Assembly (NCBI RefSeq): GCF_000877395.1
Contig: NZ_JYFE01000046.1
Coordinates: 1-64,000, forward strand
Direction of reading: 5' to 3'
Origin: Jannaschia aquimarina
Lineage (GTDB): Bacteria; Pseudomonadota; Alphaproteobacteria; Rhodobacterales; Rhodobacteraceae
DNA: 64,000 bases
Below the pieces are notes generated by a model, which made no database searches, was not told where the DNA came from, and saw nothing but the letters and a program-made list of their open reading frames with translations. Below are positions 29,668 to 39,668 of this stretch, piece by piece. Made by a program: the position numbers and the translations under genes. How positions within the stretch are numbered: position 1 is the stretch's first letter; each line of letters starts with the position of its first letter.

Positions 29668-30324
29668 TCAGCCGCGGGGACGCAATCCGGAGATCTCCGA
29701 CGCGCCGACCCGGACACCGCCATCCAGGACGAGTTGGGTGGCCCCGTCGCTGATGAGTGCCTCCTGAACGACGACGTAGCGCGCGGCCTCCACGTTCTGC
29801 ATGGTTCCGCCGGCCGAGCGGGGTTCGACATGGAAGGCGTACGCACCGGGCGGAAGCGGCGCGCCGTCGCGGCCAAGCGGGGTCAAGGTCCACTCCGACC
29901 GGTCGGGGTCGATCGCCATGCGGGCGATCTCCAGCCCTGCCGGATCGGAGACGACGAGGTCGGCGGCATCTGCCGCGGCGGGTATCGAAGCCTCCAGCGC
30001 CAATTGCCCGCCATCGAAGCTGGTGATGCCCGTCGTTCGCGCTTCCATTCCGATCCAGGAAGCGAGGTCCCCGAGGCCTTGCAGTTCGATGCGACCGATC
30101 AGATCGGACAGAAGGTCGTTCGTCCGGACGCCCTGTTCCACATTCGAGAATGTCGCCAGCTGCGACGCGTATTCGGTCGAATCCGCCGGATTCAAGGGAT
30201 CCTGGTTTCGGATCTGCGCCGTCAGCAGCGTGAGGAATGTATCGAGGTCCGACGAAAGCTCTGCCGCGCCGCCTGGTTTGACGCTCGCGGGGGCCGCATC
30301 GAGACCTGTGGGCTGAATATCCAT
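29668..30324 (-). CDS. flgD: Flagellar hook capping protein FlgD
   Basis: Scaffold protein that caps the growing hook so that FlgE can polymerise. The 218 residues show the conserved N-terminal FlgD region DTFLTLLTAQIRNQDPLNPADSTEYASQLATFSNVEQ, here at about 28-65. Tudor-like and Ig-like folds follow (WIGMEARTTG, GAPLPPGAYAF). Start ATG with AGAGAGG. It lies 11 bp downstream of fliK on the same strand. Confidence 0.95.
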   Translation of the reverse strand: MDIQPTGLDAAPASVKPGGAAELSSDLDTFLTLLTAQIRNQDPLNPADSTEYASQLATFSNVEQGVRTNDLLSDLIGRIELQGLGDLASWIGMEARTTGITSFDGGQLALEASIPAAADAADLVVSDPAGLEIARMAIDPDRSEWTLTPLGRDGAPLPPGAYAFHVEPRSAGGTMQNVEAARYVVVQEALISDGATQLVLDGGVRVGASEISGLRPRG

Positions 30325-30335
30325 GATGTCCTCTC

Positions 30336-31964
30336 TCAGAGACGTATGTCGAGGCGCGCGCCGGGGGAGATTCCATCGGCCAGTCGATCTTTCTGCGGTG
30401 ATGGCTCGGCCCCCGCACGCTCATCGGGAAGGATGCCCTCGGGAACAGAACCGCGACGTTCGGCCTGCCCGTCGCCCTTTGCTCCGGCCCATGGGCCTTC
30501 TCCGTGGGACTGTCCCGCCCCTCCTTCCAGATCGAACCGCAGCCGCACTTGCCCTTCGGCCCCGGCCGCCCGTTCGAGAGCAGGCGCGTGCAGGCGGGCC
30601 ATCTCCAGGGTTTCTCCCCTCTCGGCCATGATCCGGATCGCGAGCCGGCCATCCGGGTCAGTGACCAGTTCGATCTTGAGCCGGCCCAACTCCGCCGGCG
30701 CCAGGGTGATCTCGGTTCGCATAGTCTCGGAGGGGGCCGATCCGCTGCGGACCATGAGGTCGGCAACGAAGCGAGGCAGGGCCTGTGCAAGACTGGATGC
30801 GGGAACGGGGGCGGCAATCTTCTGGGTCGTGACCTGGACGTCGCCTTCCAGCAACGAGCTGAACCCTATGGCGTCGGTCGAGATTGGTGCGGCTGGTTGT
30901 TCCGCCCTGGGGGAATTGCCGGTCAGAACACCTGGCTGCAGATCACCGATGCCGCCGCCCCGAACGGGCACACGATATTCTGCGTCTCGAGCGCGTGCCT
31001 CGGGATCGATCGGGCCCTCGCTGAGAACGTTCTGCGCCACGGTGACCTGCTCTTTTCTCGCCGAACCGTCAGAAGTGCCCTTTGCTCCGACCTCCGCCGG
31101 GTGGTCCAACTGGGATATCATTGTATCGTCCCAATTCGCTGGCCCGGAGACGATATTCTGGCGCGATACCATTCCCGGAATCCGGTCCAGGGCAGTTCTC
31201 GCGGCGAGGTCCGCCTGCCATCTGCCCGTGGACACGTCCGGGGTATGACCGCCACCCGGAAGACCCGTCACCAATTGCAGTCGCGCGTCGAGCTCCCCCG
31301 CCGCGCTGTCGGAAGCCGCCGACAAGGCCGATCGCTCTGAAGGGGATCCCTGCAAGTCGGCTGCCTTGCTGATGGGGGCCGTTGCGACACCGATCTCTCC
31401 GTCTTTGGCCGGTACTTGCGCCGCAGGACGGCGCTCACCGCTGACTGCGTGATCGGCAAATGCCGCGGGTACTGCCGTCAGAATCGCGTCCGACGGCTGT
31501 CCGCCGGGCGGGACCTCCGCCGTGGACTGACTGTTCTGGGATTTCTGACGTGCTTTGGTCTCTGAATTCGCGCGCCCTTCGCCGGGAGCAATCGCGAGAC
31601 TGTCCCCTGTATTCTTCGCTGCTTCGGTCGTCCCGTCCGGCACATTCACCCTATCAACCACCACCTGAGCTTGGTGAGCATGATCCCCCCGCCCCGTGGC
31701 GTCGGCCGGGATTTCGGTTCGGCGCATGTCCGGGGCGATCTGACCCGGAAGGTCGATAGCCGGCCCTGCGTCATGGGCCGCCTCGTCCGCCGAGGTGCCG
31801 GCCGTGTCCCCTGTATCCCCCAGAAGCTTAGACCTGTCGTGCTCGGCGGCCCCTTCGGAGCCCATGAGCAAGGCGAACTCCCCTCCATCATCCATTGCGG
31901 GTCCGGAATTGCCCGGACGGACCGCGGCGGCCTGATGCAGCTCTGTCAGTTGGATCGGAACCAT
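30336..31964 (-). CDS. fliK: Flagellar hook-length control protein FliK
   Basis: Secreted molecular ruler that ends hook elongation. The 542-residue protein has a long low-complexity N-terminal part rich in Ala, Gly and Ser, as expected for the ruler. A C-terminal Flg_hook domain carries the signature LAPAELGRLKIELVTDPDGRL. The ATG at 31964 is preferred over the GTG immediately before it because GAGGAG is optimally spaced. Only the C-terminal domain is conserved, so the identification rests on it and on the flgD neighbour. Confidence 0.88.
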   Translation of the reverse strand: MVPIQLTELHQAAAVRPGNSGPAMDDGGEFALLMGSEGAAEHDRSKLLGDTGDTAGTSADEAAHDAGPAIDLPGQIAPDMRRTEIPADATGRGDHAHQAQVVVDRVNVPDGTTEAAKNTGDSLAIAPGEGRANSETKARQKSQNSQSTAEVPPGGQPSDAILTAVPAAFADHAVSGERRPAAQVPAKDGEIGVATAPISKAADLQGSPSERSALSAASDSAAGELDARLQLVTGLPGGGHTPDVSTGRWQADLAARTALDRIPGMVSRQNIVSGPANWDDTMISQLDHPAEVGAKGTSDGSARKEQVTVAQNVLSEGPIDPEARARDAEYRVPVRGGGIGDLQPGVLTGNSPRAEQPAAPISTDAIGFSSLLEGDVQVTTQKIAAPVPASSLAQALPRFVADLMVRSGSAPSETMRTEITLAPAELGRLKIELVTDPDGRLAIRIMAERGETLEMARLHAPALERAAGAEGQVRLRFDLEGGAGQSHGEGPWAGAKGDGQAERRGSVPEGILPDERAGAEPSPQKDRLADGISPGARLDIRL

Positions 31965-32051
31965 CACGTCTCCTCTTCCGGGGTCGCTCTAGCCGGTCCG
32001 AGTTGACGTTTCCTTTACGCCGACCTGCGAGAGAGGCTGCGGAGGTGCACG

Positions 32052-32339
32052 ATGATCGACACGCAATTCGCCAATCCCGTGCCGGCCCCCCAGCCCAAGC
32101 CGGATCCGAAGGACCCGCTCTGGCAAAAGGCGGTCGAACTGGAAGCGGTACTCTTCGCCCAGATGCTCGAAGTCGCCGGCGTCGGGGGGCTTCCGGTCGC
32201 TGGCGGGGCAACCGGTCAGGCCGGCAGCCAGTTCGACAGCTTCCTGCGCCGCGAGCAGGCCGAGGCTGTGGCCCACAGCGGTGCGACCGGCCTTGCGCAG
32301 GCTCTCTACAGGGAACTGGCGGCCCGCGCGGGCGCCTAG
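32052..32339 (+). CDS. Rod-binding protein (FlgJ N-terminal domain)
   Basis: A 95-residue protein equal to the rod-capping half of FlgJ without the muramidase half, the usual form in alphaproteobacteria. The motif LWQKAVELEAVLFAQMLEVAG and the following SFLRREQAEAVAHSGATGLAQALY match the Rod-binding family. It has a strong GGAGGTG site before the ATG. It is divergent from fliK and overlaps the 3' end of the next, convergent gene by 4 bp. That neighbour encodes an SLT-type protein, which could supply the missing peptidoglycan-cleaving activity (inference). Confidence 0.85.
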   Translation: MIDTQFANPVPAPQPKPDPKDPLWQKAVELEAVLFAQMLEVAGVGGLPVAGGATGQAGSQFDSFLRREQAEAVAHSGATGLAQALYRELAARAGA

Positions 32340-32920
32340 CGACAGCGCGGCAATTGTTGCCGGTACGTGTCCGCCCGGGCGGCCACCTCGCCCGACACGC
32401 GGATCAGCCATGCCTTCCGCTTCCAGGTCCCGCGGCGATAACCCGACCGTCCGTCGTGATAGGCGAGGTACTGGTTGCGCGCATCGGTCAGCGGGATGCC
32501 CAGTTCTTCGCGGGACTTGGACATGTACCAGCCCATGAAATCCGTCGCGTCGCGGATCCGGTCCCGCTTGGCGCGGGGGCGGCCCTGCTCTCGCTTGTAT
32601 TCCTTCCAAGTCCCGTCCAGCGCCTGGGAATAGCCGAACGCGCTGCTTTGCCGCCCGACGGGGATCACCCCCAGCGCGAACCGGAGCGGCGTGCGCGCAT
32701 CGGCGACGAATTTCGACTCCTGGTAGATGGTCGCCATCTGGACGTGGACGGGAACACCCCATTTCCGCTCCGTCGCGCGGAATGCACGCCTGTAATCCGG
32801 TTTCTGCGCTAGGATCGCGCAGGCATTGTCGAGGTTCGAGGGCGCCCGCCCCACGTCGCCACCGCCCCCGCAGGCGGCGAGGCCCGCAAGAAGGAGCGTC
32901 GCCTTGATCAGATTTTTCAT
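32336..32920 (-). CDS. SLT-domain lipoprotein (putative lytic transglycosylase)
   Basis: A 194-residue protein with a lipoprotein signal peptide (lipobox LAAC, C17, followed by a run of Gly). The catalytic-Glu context MATIYQESKFVADAR and the following GVIPVGRQSSAFGYSQALDGTW match the lysozyme-like SLT fold. The C-terminal part (NQYLAYHDGRSGYRRGTW) resembles other Rhodobacteraceae SLT lipoproteins. It is predicted to be anchored in the outer membrane and to act on peptidoglycan. The ATG at 32920 is chosen because it gives the lipoprotein signal; the frame is open upstream. Confidence 0.8.
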   Translation of the reverse strand: MKNLIKATLLLAGLAACGGGGDVGRAPSNLDNACAILAQKPDYRRAFRATERKWGVPVHVQMATIYQESKFVADARTPLRFALGVIPVGRQSSAFGYSQALDGTWKEYKREQGRPRAKRDRIRDATDFMGWYMSKSREELGIPLTDARNQYLAYHDGRSGYRRGTWKRKAWLIRVSGEVAARADTYRQQLPRCR

Positions 32921-33012
32921 GTCACTGCCCGTATTCGGTTCTTGTCGACCGCGTATCCCAGGATCGTAGCCGATCCCGGGGCATCGCGCCACTCTGAACG
33001 GTTCGAGAACGC

Positions 33013-33927
33013 TTAGACCAGCGCCGAGAGGAGAGCCGGCAGCGCCACGATCGACAGAAGCGTCGAGGCGACGACCAGGCCGGCCACGGGCTGCGCATCG
33101 GCGCCGTACTTCTCGGCCAGCAGGTACGACGTCACCGCGACCGGCATCGCGAGTTGAAGCGTGAGGACACCCGCGGCCGCACCCTCCAGCCCAAAGGCCA
33201 GAGCGGTGCCCGCGCCCAGCGCCGCACCGGCTGCCAGTTTGGCCGCTGCAAGCGCCGTCACCATTCCCATCGCCTTGACCCGCAATCGGGCGACCGCCAC
33301 GCCCAACGTGATCAGCATCAGCGGGATGGCCATCTGCCCGACGAGCCCAAGCGCGTTCGCGGCGACCGCGGGCAGGCGCCACCCCTGCCAGAGCATCAGC
33401 GCGCCCAGCAGCGTCGCGGCCACCATCGGCTCTCGCAAGGCACGCAGGGGCGACCCGCCCCCGGCGACGATCCATAGCCCCAGTGTGAACTGGATGATTG
33501 CCGAACAGGCGAAGACCACGACCGCCAGAGCCAACCCCTCGGCCCCGAACGCGAAGAGCGCGAGCGGCAGGCCCACATTGCCCGTATTCCCGAAGGCCAG
33601 CGGCGCGACCCAGGTGCGCCGCTCCGCGCCGACAGCGGCGCAGGCGACAGCCCAGAGCGCCAGCGCGATGCCATAGGCCGTCAGGGCCGCAAGGGCCATG
33701 CGCGCGACAGCGGCCGGATCCAGCGTCGTCTCCGCGAGAGCGGTGAGGATCAGGGCCGGCACCGCAAGTGTCATCGCCAGACGCGTCACGAAGACGGTGT
33801 CGTAGGACAGTCCCAGACGCACCCAGCCCCATCCGATCGCAGCCAGAAGGAAGACCGGCGCGGTGATTCCGAGTACTGTCAGAGCGAGAGTCACAGAGTG
33901 TTTCCACCGATTCGCGGGGGCATGCAT
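33013..33927 (-). CDS. AEC family transporter (auxin efflux carrier type)
   Basis: A 304-residue membrane protein with about ten hydrophobic segments in two repeats, the AEC/bile-acid-type fold. Typical motifs are PALILTALAETTLD, the FGNTGNVGLPLALFAFG block of the first repeat and QLAMPVAVTSYLLAEKYG of the second. Bacterial members transport dicarboxylates such as malate or are of unknown substrate. The ATG at 33927 has GGAGGGG at good spacing, better than the internal GTG at 33894. Divergent from hspQ. Confidence 0.88.
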   Translation of the reverse strand: MHAPANRWKHSVTLALTVLGITAPVFLLAAIGWGWVRLGLSYDTVFVTRLAMTLAVPALILTALAETTLDPAAVARMALAALTAYGIALALWAVACAAVGAERRTWVAPLAFGNTGNVGLPLALFAFGAEGLALAVVVFACSAIIQFTLGLWIVAGGGSPLRALREPMVAATLLGALMLWQGWRLPAVAANALGLVGQMAIPLMLITLGVAVARLRVKAMGMVTALAAAKLAAGAALGAGTALAFGLEGAAAGVLTLQLAMPVAVTSYLLAEKYGADAQPVAGLVVASTLLSIVALPALLSALV

Positions 33928-33981
33928 TGATCTGCCCCTCCCCGCGGAGGTAGGTGACGGTGAGGGGTTAGGGCAAACGAT

Positions 33982-34308
33982 ATGCATACAGCGCTTGCAA
34001 AATTCGGGTTGGGCGAAGTGGTTCGCCACAGATCTCATCCCTTTCGGGGGGTCATCTTCGACGTCGACCCGGAATTCTCGAATACGGAAGAATGGTACGA
34101 GTCGATCCCGGCCGAGGCGCGGCCGAGCCGCGACCAGCCGTACTACCACCTGCTCGCCGAAAACGAGAACAGCTACTACGTGGCCTACGTCTCCGAGCAA
34201 AACCTTGTCCGGGACCGCTCCGGAGAGCCGGTCGATCATCCGGATCTGCCTGACCTATTCGGAGCGTTCGACGGCAAGGGCTATCCGCTGCATTTCGACC
34301 TGAACTGA
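33982..34308 (+). CDS. hspQ: Heat shock protein HspQ
   Basis: A 108-residue member of the HspQ/YccV hemimethylated-DNA-binding-like family; in E. coli it modulates Lon and, earlier, DnaA stability. Diagnostic segments are GEVVRHRSHPFRGVIFDVDPEFSNTEEWY (about 11-39), QPYYHLLAEN and YVSEQNLV. ATG at 33982 fits the family start although the upstream Shine-Dalgarno is weak. Monocistronic, divergent from the AEC transporter gene. Confidence 0.93.
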   Translation: MHTALAKFGLGEVVRHRSHPFRGVIFDVDPEFSNTEEWYESIPAEARPSRDQPYYHLLAENENSYYVAYVSEQNLVRDRSGEPVDHPDLPDLFGAFDGKGYPLHFDLN

Positions 34309-34424
34309 CGGCTCTACCGCTGAAGTCAGGCCTGTGACCCCCGGACCCGCCGCGGCGAAGGCGCTGCGTTAACTACACTTTCACCCGCTAATGTCAGAAG
34401 CGCCCCGACCGGTACGAGGGGCGG

Positions 34425-36524
34425 ATGGACGGCTTCCGAGAAGACGACGTGATCCTGGCCGAGCGGCGTAAGCGGCTCGCTGCGGAGCAGATGCTCGACC
34501 ATGTTCGCGGCGAATTGCTTGCCGCACATCGGAGCCTGTCCGACCATGTGGAGCGGGTCACCGCCCAGTACATGAAAGAGCGCGAGGCCCGCATCGCCGA
34601 GACGGGCCTCGTCGACCGGGTCTCGGCGGAACGGCGTGTCGCCGAAACCCGCGCCGACAGGGCCGGCCGTCGTCTCTGGCATGCGATCGAGGCGATCCGG
34701 GACGGCTTCGCGGTCTGGGACCCGGACGGGACCCTCGTGCAGTGCAACCAGCCCTTCCAGATGCTCTTCGACGGCGCGCTGGATCCGCTCCCCGGGACGA
34801 CCTTCACCGACCTGTTCCGCGCCGCCGCCGAGGACGGAATTTTCGACCCCGGCGAAAGCGAGGTCGATGACTGGGTCGACACGATCCTTGCGCGGCGCAA
34901 GGCCGAAACCGACACGCCTGTCCTCCTGCGCCTCTTCGATGGCCGCTCGATCAGTTTGCATGACCGTGTGACGGAAGACGGCGATATCGTCAGCCTCGCC
35001 ATCGACGTCACCGCCGAGGAGGAGCGTGCCGCCGCGCTCGAAGCCGCCCGCCGCGAGGCGGAGGATGCGAACCGGGCCAAATCGCGGTTCCTGGCACGGA
35101 TGAGCCATGAATTCCGGACACCGATGAACGGCGTGATCGGCGTGTCAGACCTCCTGCTCGAAGGGGATCTCGACGAGGAGACGCGGCTCTATATCCAGAC
35201 GATCCGCGATAGCGGCCTGTCGCTTCTGGAGATCGTGAACGACGTGCTCGACGCGGCCCGACTGGAGGCCGGCAAGCTGACATTGCGCCCCGCTCCTTTC
35301 GATCTGGAACAGACGTTGACGCAGGTCGTCCGTCTCGCCGCGGTATCGGGGGGCGCGGCCGCGGGGATCGCCCTCGACTACCCGCTCGACGCGCCGACGC
35401 GTTTCATGGGCGACGAAGCACGGATCCGCCAGATCGTCACCAACCTGGTGGGCAATGCGGTCAAGTTCGCCGCCGGCGGAGATGTGCTGGTGACGTTCCG
35501 TGCGACTCGCCCCGGGGGCGAGGAAACGGCGCGCCTGGAGATCGAAGTCCGGGATACAGGACCCGGCATCCCCGCCGACCGGAGGGAGCAGGTCTTCGGC
35601 GAGTTCACCCGGGTTGAAGGGCGCTCTGGCGAGGGAACCGGGCTGGGTCTCTCGATCGCACGGGACCTGGCGCACCTCATGGGCGGCACGATCGCGCTGT
35701 TGGACGACCCCGAGGCGGAAGCGCAGGGCGCCTGTTTCGTGTTCTCGGCGACGCTGCCGACGACCCGGAAATGGCCCAGCCGCCCCGACCTGCCGGACGC
35801 GGTCCGGATGCCCGTGGCGGAGACCTTGGTGGGACGGGCTCTGCGGACGCGGCTCAGGGCGTCGGATGTCGACGTGCTCGGCGGATGGGACAGCGGAGAC
35901 GGCAAGGCGCCCATGATCCTGCCCACCGACCTCGATCCCGAATTGCAGGTCCGGGCTACGGCCGGAGCCGGAACCGCGCCCCTGATCATCGTCGGACGTC
36001 GGCAGGACGCGGCGGCCGATGCGCTCGAAAGGGCCGATTTCGTCCTGCCCGATCCCTGCGATGGCCCGACGCTCCTGGCGGCATTGAATGGGCGCCACGA
36101 CCGAGCGCGCGAGGGTACGGACGTCCAATCCGAAAGAAAGCTGCGGATCCTCGTCGCCGACGATGTGGCCACGAACCGCCTGCTGATGAGCAAGATGCTC
36201 GCCGACCCGGCCCACGAGGTCGAGGTGCTGGACGATGGCGACGTGGCCGTGGAAGCCTTCGAGGCGGATCCACACGACCTCGTACTGCTCGATATCTCCA
36301 TGCCCCGGATGGACGGCAGGGAAGCGGCGAAACGCATCCGGGAATTGCCGTCCGGGGCGGCGGTTCCCATCGTCGCACTCACCGCTCATGCCGACCCTGC
36401 CGAGGCGGAGCGGATCCTGACATTCGGGCTGGACGAGGTTCTCGTGAAGCCGGTGCGCAGAGCGGATCTGCGGGCACTGCTCGACAGGCTCGCCCATCGT
36501 CTGCCGCGCAGCCCGCGGAAGTGA
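34425..36524 (+). CDS. Cytosolic hybrid sensor histidine kinase (coiled coil-PAS-HisKA-HATPase-REC)
   Basis: The 699-residue protein has no transmembrane segment or signal peptide. Order: N-terminal coiled coil (about 1-85, rich in Glu/Arg), a PAS_7-like domain (about 85-200), HisKA with H228 in [15 protein letters not shown], HATPase_c with [17 protein letters not shown] and GTGLGLSIA, a linker region (about 455-585), and a C-terminal receiver domain with phospho-accepting D623 in [13 protein letters not shown] and KP at the C-terminal end. The linker contains pieces reminiscent of a degenerate receiver lacking the Asp. No cognate regulator is adjacent; signal and output are unknown. Confidence 0.9.
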   Translation: MDGFREDDVILAERRKRLAAEQMLDHVRGELLAAHRSLSDHVERVTAQYMKEREARIAETGLVDRVSAERRVAETRADRAGRRLWHAIEAIRDGFAVWDPDGTLVQCNQPFQMLFDGALDPLPGTTFTDLFRAAAEDGIFDPGESEVDDWVDTILARRKAETDTPVLLRLFDGRSISLHDRVTEDGDIVSLAIDVTAEEERAAALEAARREAEDANRAKSRFLARMSHEFRTPMNGVIGVSDLLLEGDLDEETRLYIQTIRDSGLSLLEIVNDVLDAARLEAGKLTLRPAPFDLEQTLTQVVRLAAVSGGAAAGIALDYPLDAPTRFMGDEARIRQIVTNLVGNAVKFAAGGDVLVTFRATRPGGEETARLEIEVRDTGPGIPADRREQVFGEFTRVEGRSGEGTGLGLSIARDLAHLMGGTIALLDDPEAEAQGACFVFSATLPTTRKWPSRPDLPDAVRMPVAETLVGRALRTRLRASDVDVLGGWDSGDGKAPMILPTDLDPELQVRATAGAGTAPLIIVGRRQDAAADALERADFVLPDPCDGPTLLAALNGRHDRAREGTDVQSERKLRILVADDVATNRLLMSKMLADPAHEVEVLDDGDVAVEAFEADPHDLVLLDISMPRMDGREAAKRIRELPSGAAVPIVALTAHADPAEAERILTFGLDEVLVKPVRRADLRALLDRLAHRLPRSPRK

Positions 36525-36722
36525 GTTTGGGTCGCGGAATACAACTGACGTTGCTGGAAAGGTCGTAGCGGGGGCCGGAGAGCATCCGGCCGGATGTGTG
36601 GACGCCGACTGTGCCGGGTCGGCCGGGAACGCCGGTCGCGAGCTTCCCGCAGAGCAAATGGGCACTGTAGTCCCATGCGTTCGGTTGGCCCCCATGAAGC
36701 AGGTTGCCTGCCGACCGATCTC

Positions 36723-37685
36723 CTAGAGGACGACCTCGTAATGACCGGTCACAAGACCGCGCCGGTTCCGGATCGGTCCGTGGGTCAGCCGGCGGGCGAC
36801 ATCACTCTGTGGGTCGAGCAGACCCAACCGAACCAGAAGCGCAGCGATGACGGCTTCGGCCGCGCGGGTTGCGCCATCGGCGATCTTGACCGCGATGCCC
36901 AGTTTCTGAGCCGGGACGATCGCCACGAAGACCGCCTCGGCCCCCGTCTTGACCGCGACGCCCGGTGCGGCGCGCATGAGGTCGGTGCAGGCGCGCCCCT
37001 CGCCTGCGACAAGGACGGGATGCGCCATCATCGCATCGCGCAGAGCGACCATCGCCCGGCCGCGCACATCACCGCCCGAAGCTGCGAAAGCGGCCATCGC
37101 AAGCGCCAGACCATCCAATCGGCACGCGAAGTTCGGGGCCGAGCATCCGTCGATCGCCCAGCCGGGGCTTTCAGCACCGGTGACCTCTTCGAATGCCTCC
37201 CGGACGGCACGCTGAACCGGATGGTCGATCTCGATGTAGTCCGGATCCGCGCCGAGATGTTTCGACAGGGCGAGGAAGCCGGAATGCTTGCCGGAGCAGT
37301 TGTTGTGCAACTGGCCGGGGGCCTCCCCCGCGCGGATCAGGTCCGCTGCGGCATCTTCCGAATAGGGCATGTGCGACCCGCATCGCAGATCCGGTTCGCC
37401 CAATCCCAGCTCGTCAAGCCAGGCGGACGCCGTTTCCACATGAACCCGCGCGCCCTGATGGGAAGCGCAGGCAAGGGCAAGGCGCCGCGGATCGCTCTCC
37501 AACCCGGCTTCGACAAGCGGCAGCGCCTGGATCATCTTGCAGGAAGAGCGGGGATAGATCACCGCGCCGGGCGCTCCCCAGACCTCGACCGGGCCGCCCG
37601 GGCCGGCAATCACGACGGCACCGCGATGGACGCTCTCGACGCGATCGCCGCGGATCACCCGCACCAATTCCGGCCAGTCCCGCAT
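36723..37685 (-). CDS. Asparaginase (Rhizobium etli ReAV type, PF06089)
   Basis: Hydrolyses L-asparagine to aspartate and ammonia. The 320-residue protein matches the PF06089 class, unrelated to E. coli AnsA/AnsB. The SxxK catalytic pair is S47/K50 (YPRSSCKMIQALPL). The metal-site residues of ReAV (C135, K138, C189) correspond to C130 and K133 in HNNCSGKHSGF and C181 in DGCSAPNFA, with near-identical spacing. ATG at 37685 has GGGAGAGGG. It stands alone, convergent with the histidine kinase gene across 198 bp that holds only a palindrome at 36583-36596 (CATCCGGCCGGATG). Confidence 0.88.
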   Translation of the reverse strand: MRDWPELVRVIRGDRVESVHRGAVVIAGPGGPVEVWGAPGAVIYPRSSCKMIQALPLVEAGLESDPRRLALACASHQGARVHVETASAWLDELGLGEPDLRCGSHMPYSEDAAADLIRAGEAPGQLHNNCSGKHSGFLALSKHLGADPDYIEIDHPVQRAVREAFEEVTGAESPGWAIDGCSAPNFACRLDGLALAMAAFAASGGDVRGRAMVALRDAMMAHPVLVAGEGRACTDLMRAAPGVAVKTGAEAVFVAIVPAQKLGIAVKIADGATRAAEAVIAALLVRLGLLDPQSDVARRLTHGPIRNRRGLVTGHYEVVL

Positions 37686-37837
37686 CGCCCTCTCCCTACG
37701 CGAAATTCCGCCGCACGGGGTTCCGCCCGGCATCGGAATGCGGCTATCATCCGGCCGCGTTGATGGGAACCGCGCCATGATCCGGGACAACCCGGGCGGA
37801 GCGGTGAGGTGAGATGAAAAGCACAGAGGCAGTGACG

Positions 37838-38356
37838 ATGATGAAGCAGGCCATTCCGATGCTTCTGGCACTCGCGCTCGCGGCACCCGCCGCCGCGCAG
37901 GAAAGCCAGAACCGCGTTTCGACCGAGACGGACTGGTCCGTCTTCGTCGAGGACAATCCCACACAATGCTGGATCGTGTCGGCGCCGAAGTCGATCCGAA
38001 ACACCCGCGACGGCCAAGAGGTCGCAGCCCGGCGCGGCGACATCCGGCTGTTCATCAGCTACTGGCCAGGTGAGGGCAAGAAGGGCGAGGTCTCGGTTAC
38101 CGGCGGCTACCCCTATCGCGACGGATCCACGGTCACGATGACGATCGGATCGGACACGTTCGAGCTGTTCTCGGACGGAGAGTTGGCCTGGGCGGCGAGC
38201 CCGACAGAGGACGAGCGTATCGTCGCGGCCATGAAGCGTGGCGCGCAGGCCGTCGTGGTCGGCGTCTCGGGCCGGGGCACGCGCACGGAGGACACGTTCA
38301 GCCTGCTGGGCTTCACCGCCGCGGTCGAAGACGCGTCGCAGCGCTGCAGCGGCTGA
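37838..38356 (+). CDS. Invasion-associated locus B (IalB-like) family protein
   Basis: A 172-residue secreted protein with signal peptide MMKQAIPMLLALALAAPAAAQ. The mature part matches the IalB family: W/C-containing DWSVFVEDNPTQCWIVSAPK, FISYWPGEGKKGEVSVTGGYPYRDGS and a final segment with a second cysteine. IalB was described in Bartonella erythrocyte invasion, but free-living alphaproteobacteria have many paralogues of unknown role. Starts at 37838 or 37841 are favoured by GAGG and the signal peptide; an ATG at 37814 would add 8 residues. Confidence 0.85.
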   Translation: MMKQAIPMLLALALAAPAAAQESQNRVSTETDWSVFVEDNPTQCWIVSAPKSIRNTRDGQEVAARRGDIRLFISYWPGEGKKGEVSVTGGYPYRDGSTVTMTIGSDTFELFSDGELAWAASPTEDERIVAAMKRGAQAVVVGVSGRGTRTEDTFSLLGFTAAVEDASQRCSG

Positions 38357-38377
38357 CGCCAGAGTTTGAGATTTCCG

Positions 38378-38410
38378 ACGGGCGCCTCTATATGGGGCGC
38401 CTGTTTCGTT
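38378..38410 (+). terminator. Stem-loop terminator after the IalB-like gene
   Basis: The stem ACGGGCGCC/GGCGCCTGT (one G-T pair) has a loop of about 9 nt and is followed by TTCGTTTCC. The U-run is weak, but the position between the IalB-like gene and rlmN fits a terminator. Confidence 0.45.
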
Positions 38411-38423
38411 TCCGGAGAGAGCC

Positions 38424-39599
38424 ATGACCGCGCCCAAAGCGCCCGTCACGCAGGACGTCGTCACGATCCCCCGCAAGTCCGAGGGGCGGCCGAACGTGAT
38501 CGGTCTCACGCGCGGGCAGCTTCAGGCGGCGCTTGCGGAGATCGGCATCCCGGAAAGACAGCTCAAGATGCGCGCGGGTCAGATCTGGCAATGGATCTAT
38601 CATTGGGGCGTCCGCGACTTCGATGCGATGACCAATGTCTCCAAGGAGATCCGTGCCAAGCTCGCCGCGCAGTTCGACATCGCCGTGCCCGAAGTGGTCA
38701 GCCGCCAGGTCAGCGCCGACGGGACGCGCAAGTATCTGGTCCGCATCGCGGGCGGCCACGAGGTCGAGACGGTCTACATCCCCGAGGCGGATCGCGGGAC
38801 GCTCTGCATCTCCAGTCAGGTGGGATGCACGCTGACCTGCTCGTTTTGCCATACCGGCACGCAGAAGCTGGTCCGGAACCTGACGGCCGCGGAAATCGTC
38901 GGCCAGATCCTGATCGCCCGCGACGATCTGGGCGAATGGCCTGTTCCCGGCCAGCCCAAGGACGAGACGCGACTTCTGTCGAATATCGTCCTGATGGGGA
39001 TGGGTGAGCCGCTCTACAATTTCGAGAACGTCCGGGATGCGATGAAGATCGCGATGGATGGCGAAGGGATCGCCCTGTCGCGCCGCCGGATCACGCTGTC
39101 CACTTCCGGTGTAGTGCCGGAAATCGCGCGCACGGCGACCGAAATCGGCTGCCTGCTTGCCGTCAGCTTCCACGCCACCACCGACGAGACGCGCGATGTG
39201 CTGGTGCCGATCAACAAGCGCTGGAACATCGAGACATTGCTGGCCGCTCTGAAAGAGTACCCGAAGGCATCGAACTCGGAGCGGATCACCTTCGAATACG
39301 TGATGCTGGACGGCGTGAACGACACGTTCGAGGATGCGCACCGGCTGGTGAAGCTGCTGGAGGGGATCCCGGCGAAGGTGAATCTGATCCCTTTCAACGA
39401 ATGGCCGGGTGCGCCCTACAAACGCAGCAGCAACAACCGGATCCGTGCCTTTGCCACGATCCTGATGGAGGCGGGCTACGCCACGCCGATCCGGACCCCG
39501 CGGGGCGAGGATATCATGGCCGCCTGCGGACAATTGAAATCCGCGACGGAGCGGGCCCGGAAGTCGCGTGCGCAGATCGCGGCCGAAGCAGGGCTCTAG
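38424..39599 (+). CDS. rlmN: 23S rRNA (A2503-C2)/tRNA (A37-C2) methyltransferase RlmN
   Basis: Radical-SAM enzyme that methylates C2 of A2503 in 23S rRNA and of A37 in some tRNAs. The 391 residues carry the CxxxCxxC cluster motif (C135, C139, C142 in GCTLTCSFC), the methylated catalytic cysteine C368 in IMAACGQL, and C128 in [10 protein letters not shown]. The C-terminus is somewhat longer than in E. coli and Lys/Arg/Ala-rich. Start ATG with GAGAG upstream. Monocistronic; the following MerR gene has its own promoter. Confidence 0.96.
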   Translation: MTAPKAPVTQDVVTIPRKSEGRPNVIGLTRGQLQAALAEIGIPERQLKMRAGQIWQWIYHWGVRDFDAMTNVSKEIRAKLAAQFDIAVPEVVSRQVSADGTRKYLVRIAGGHEVETVYIPEADRGTLCISSQVGCTLTCSFCHTGTQKLVRNLTAAEIVGQILIARDDLGEWPVPGQPKDETRLLSNIVLMGMGEPLYNFENVRDAMKIAMDGEGIALSRRRITLSTSGVVPEIARTATEIGCLLAVSFHATTDETRDVLVPINKRWNIETLLAALKEYPKASNSERITFEYVMLDGVNDTFEDAHRLVKLLEGIPAKVNLIPFNEWPGAPYKRSSNNRIRAFATILMEAGYATPIRTPRGEDIMAACGQLKSATERARKSRAQIAAEAGL

Positions 39600-39630
39600 C
39601 CGCCCTGCCCGTCCGCCTCGAACCGGGGCC

Positions 39631-39661
39631 TTGACCTTCCAGAGAGTGGAAGCCTTATCTG
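39631..39661 (+). promoter_or_regulatory. MerR/CueR-type promoter-operator
   Basis: TTGACC (-35, 39631-39636) and TATCTG (-10, 39656-39661) are separated by 19 bp, the overlong spacer characteristic of MerR-activated promoters. The spacer contains the dyad CTTCCA-GAGAG-TGGAAG (39636-39652), very like known CueR operators. The promoter points into the regulator's own gene. Confidence 0.75.
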
Positions 39662-39668
39662 TGAGGCC

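Noticed and set aside
36583-36596. CATCCGGCCGGATG palindrome between convergent genes
   Set aside because: It has no loop or U-run to act as a terminator and lies downstream of both genes; it could be chance in GC-rich DNA.
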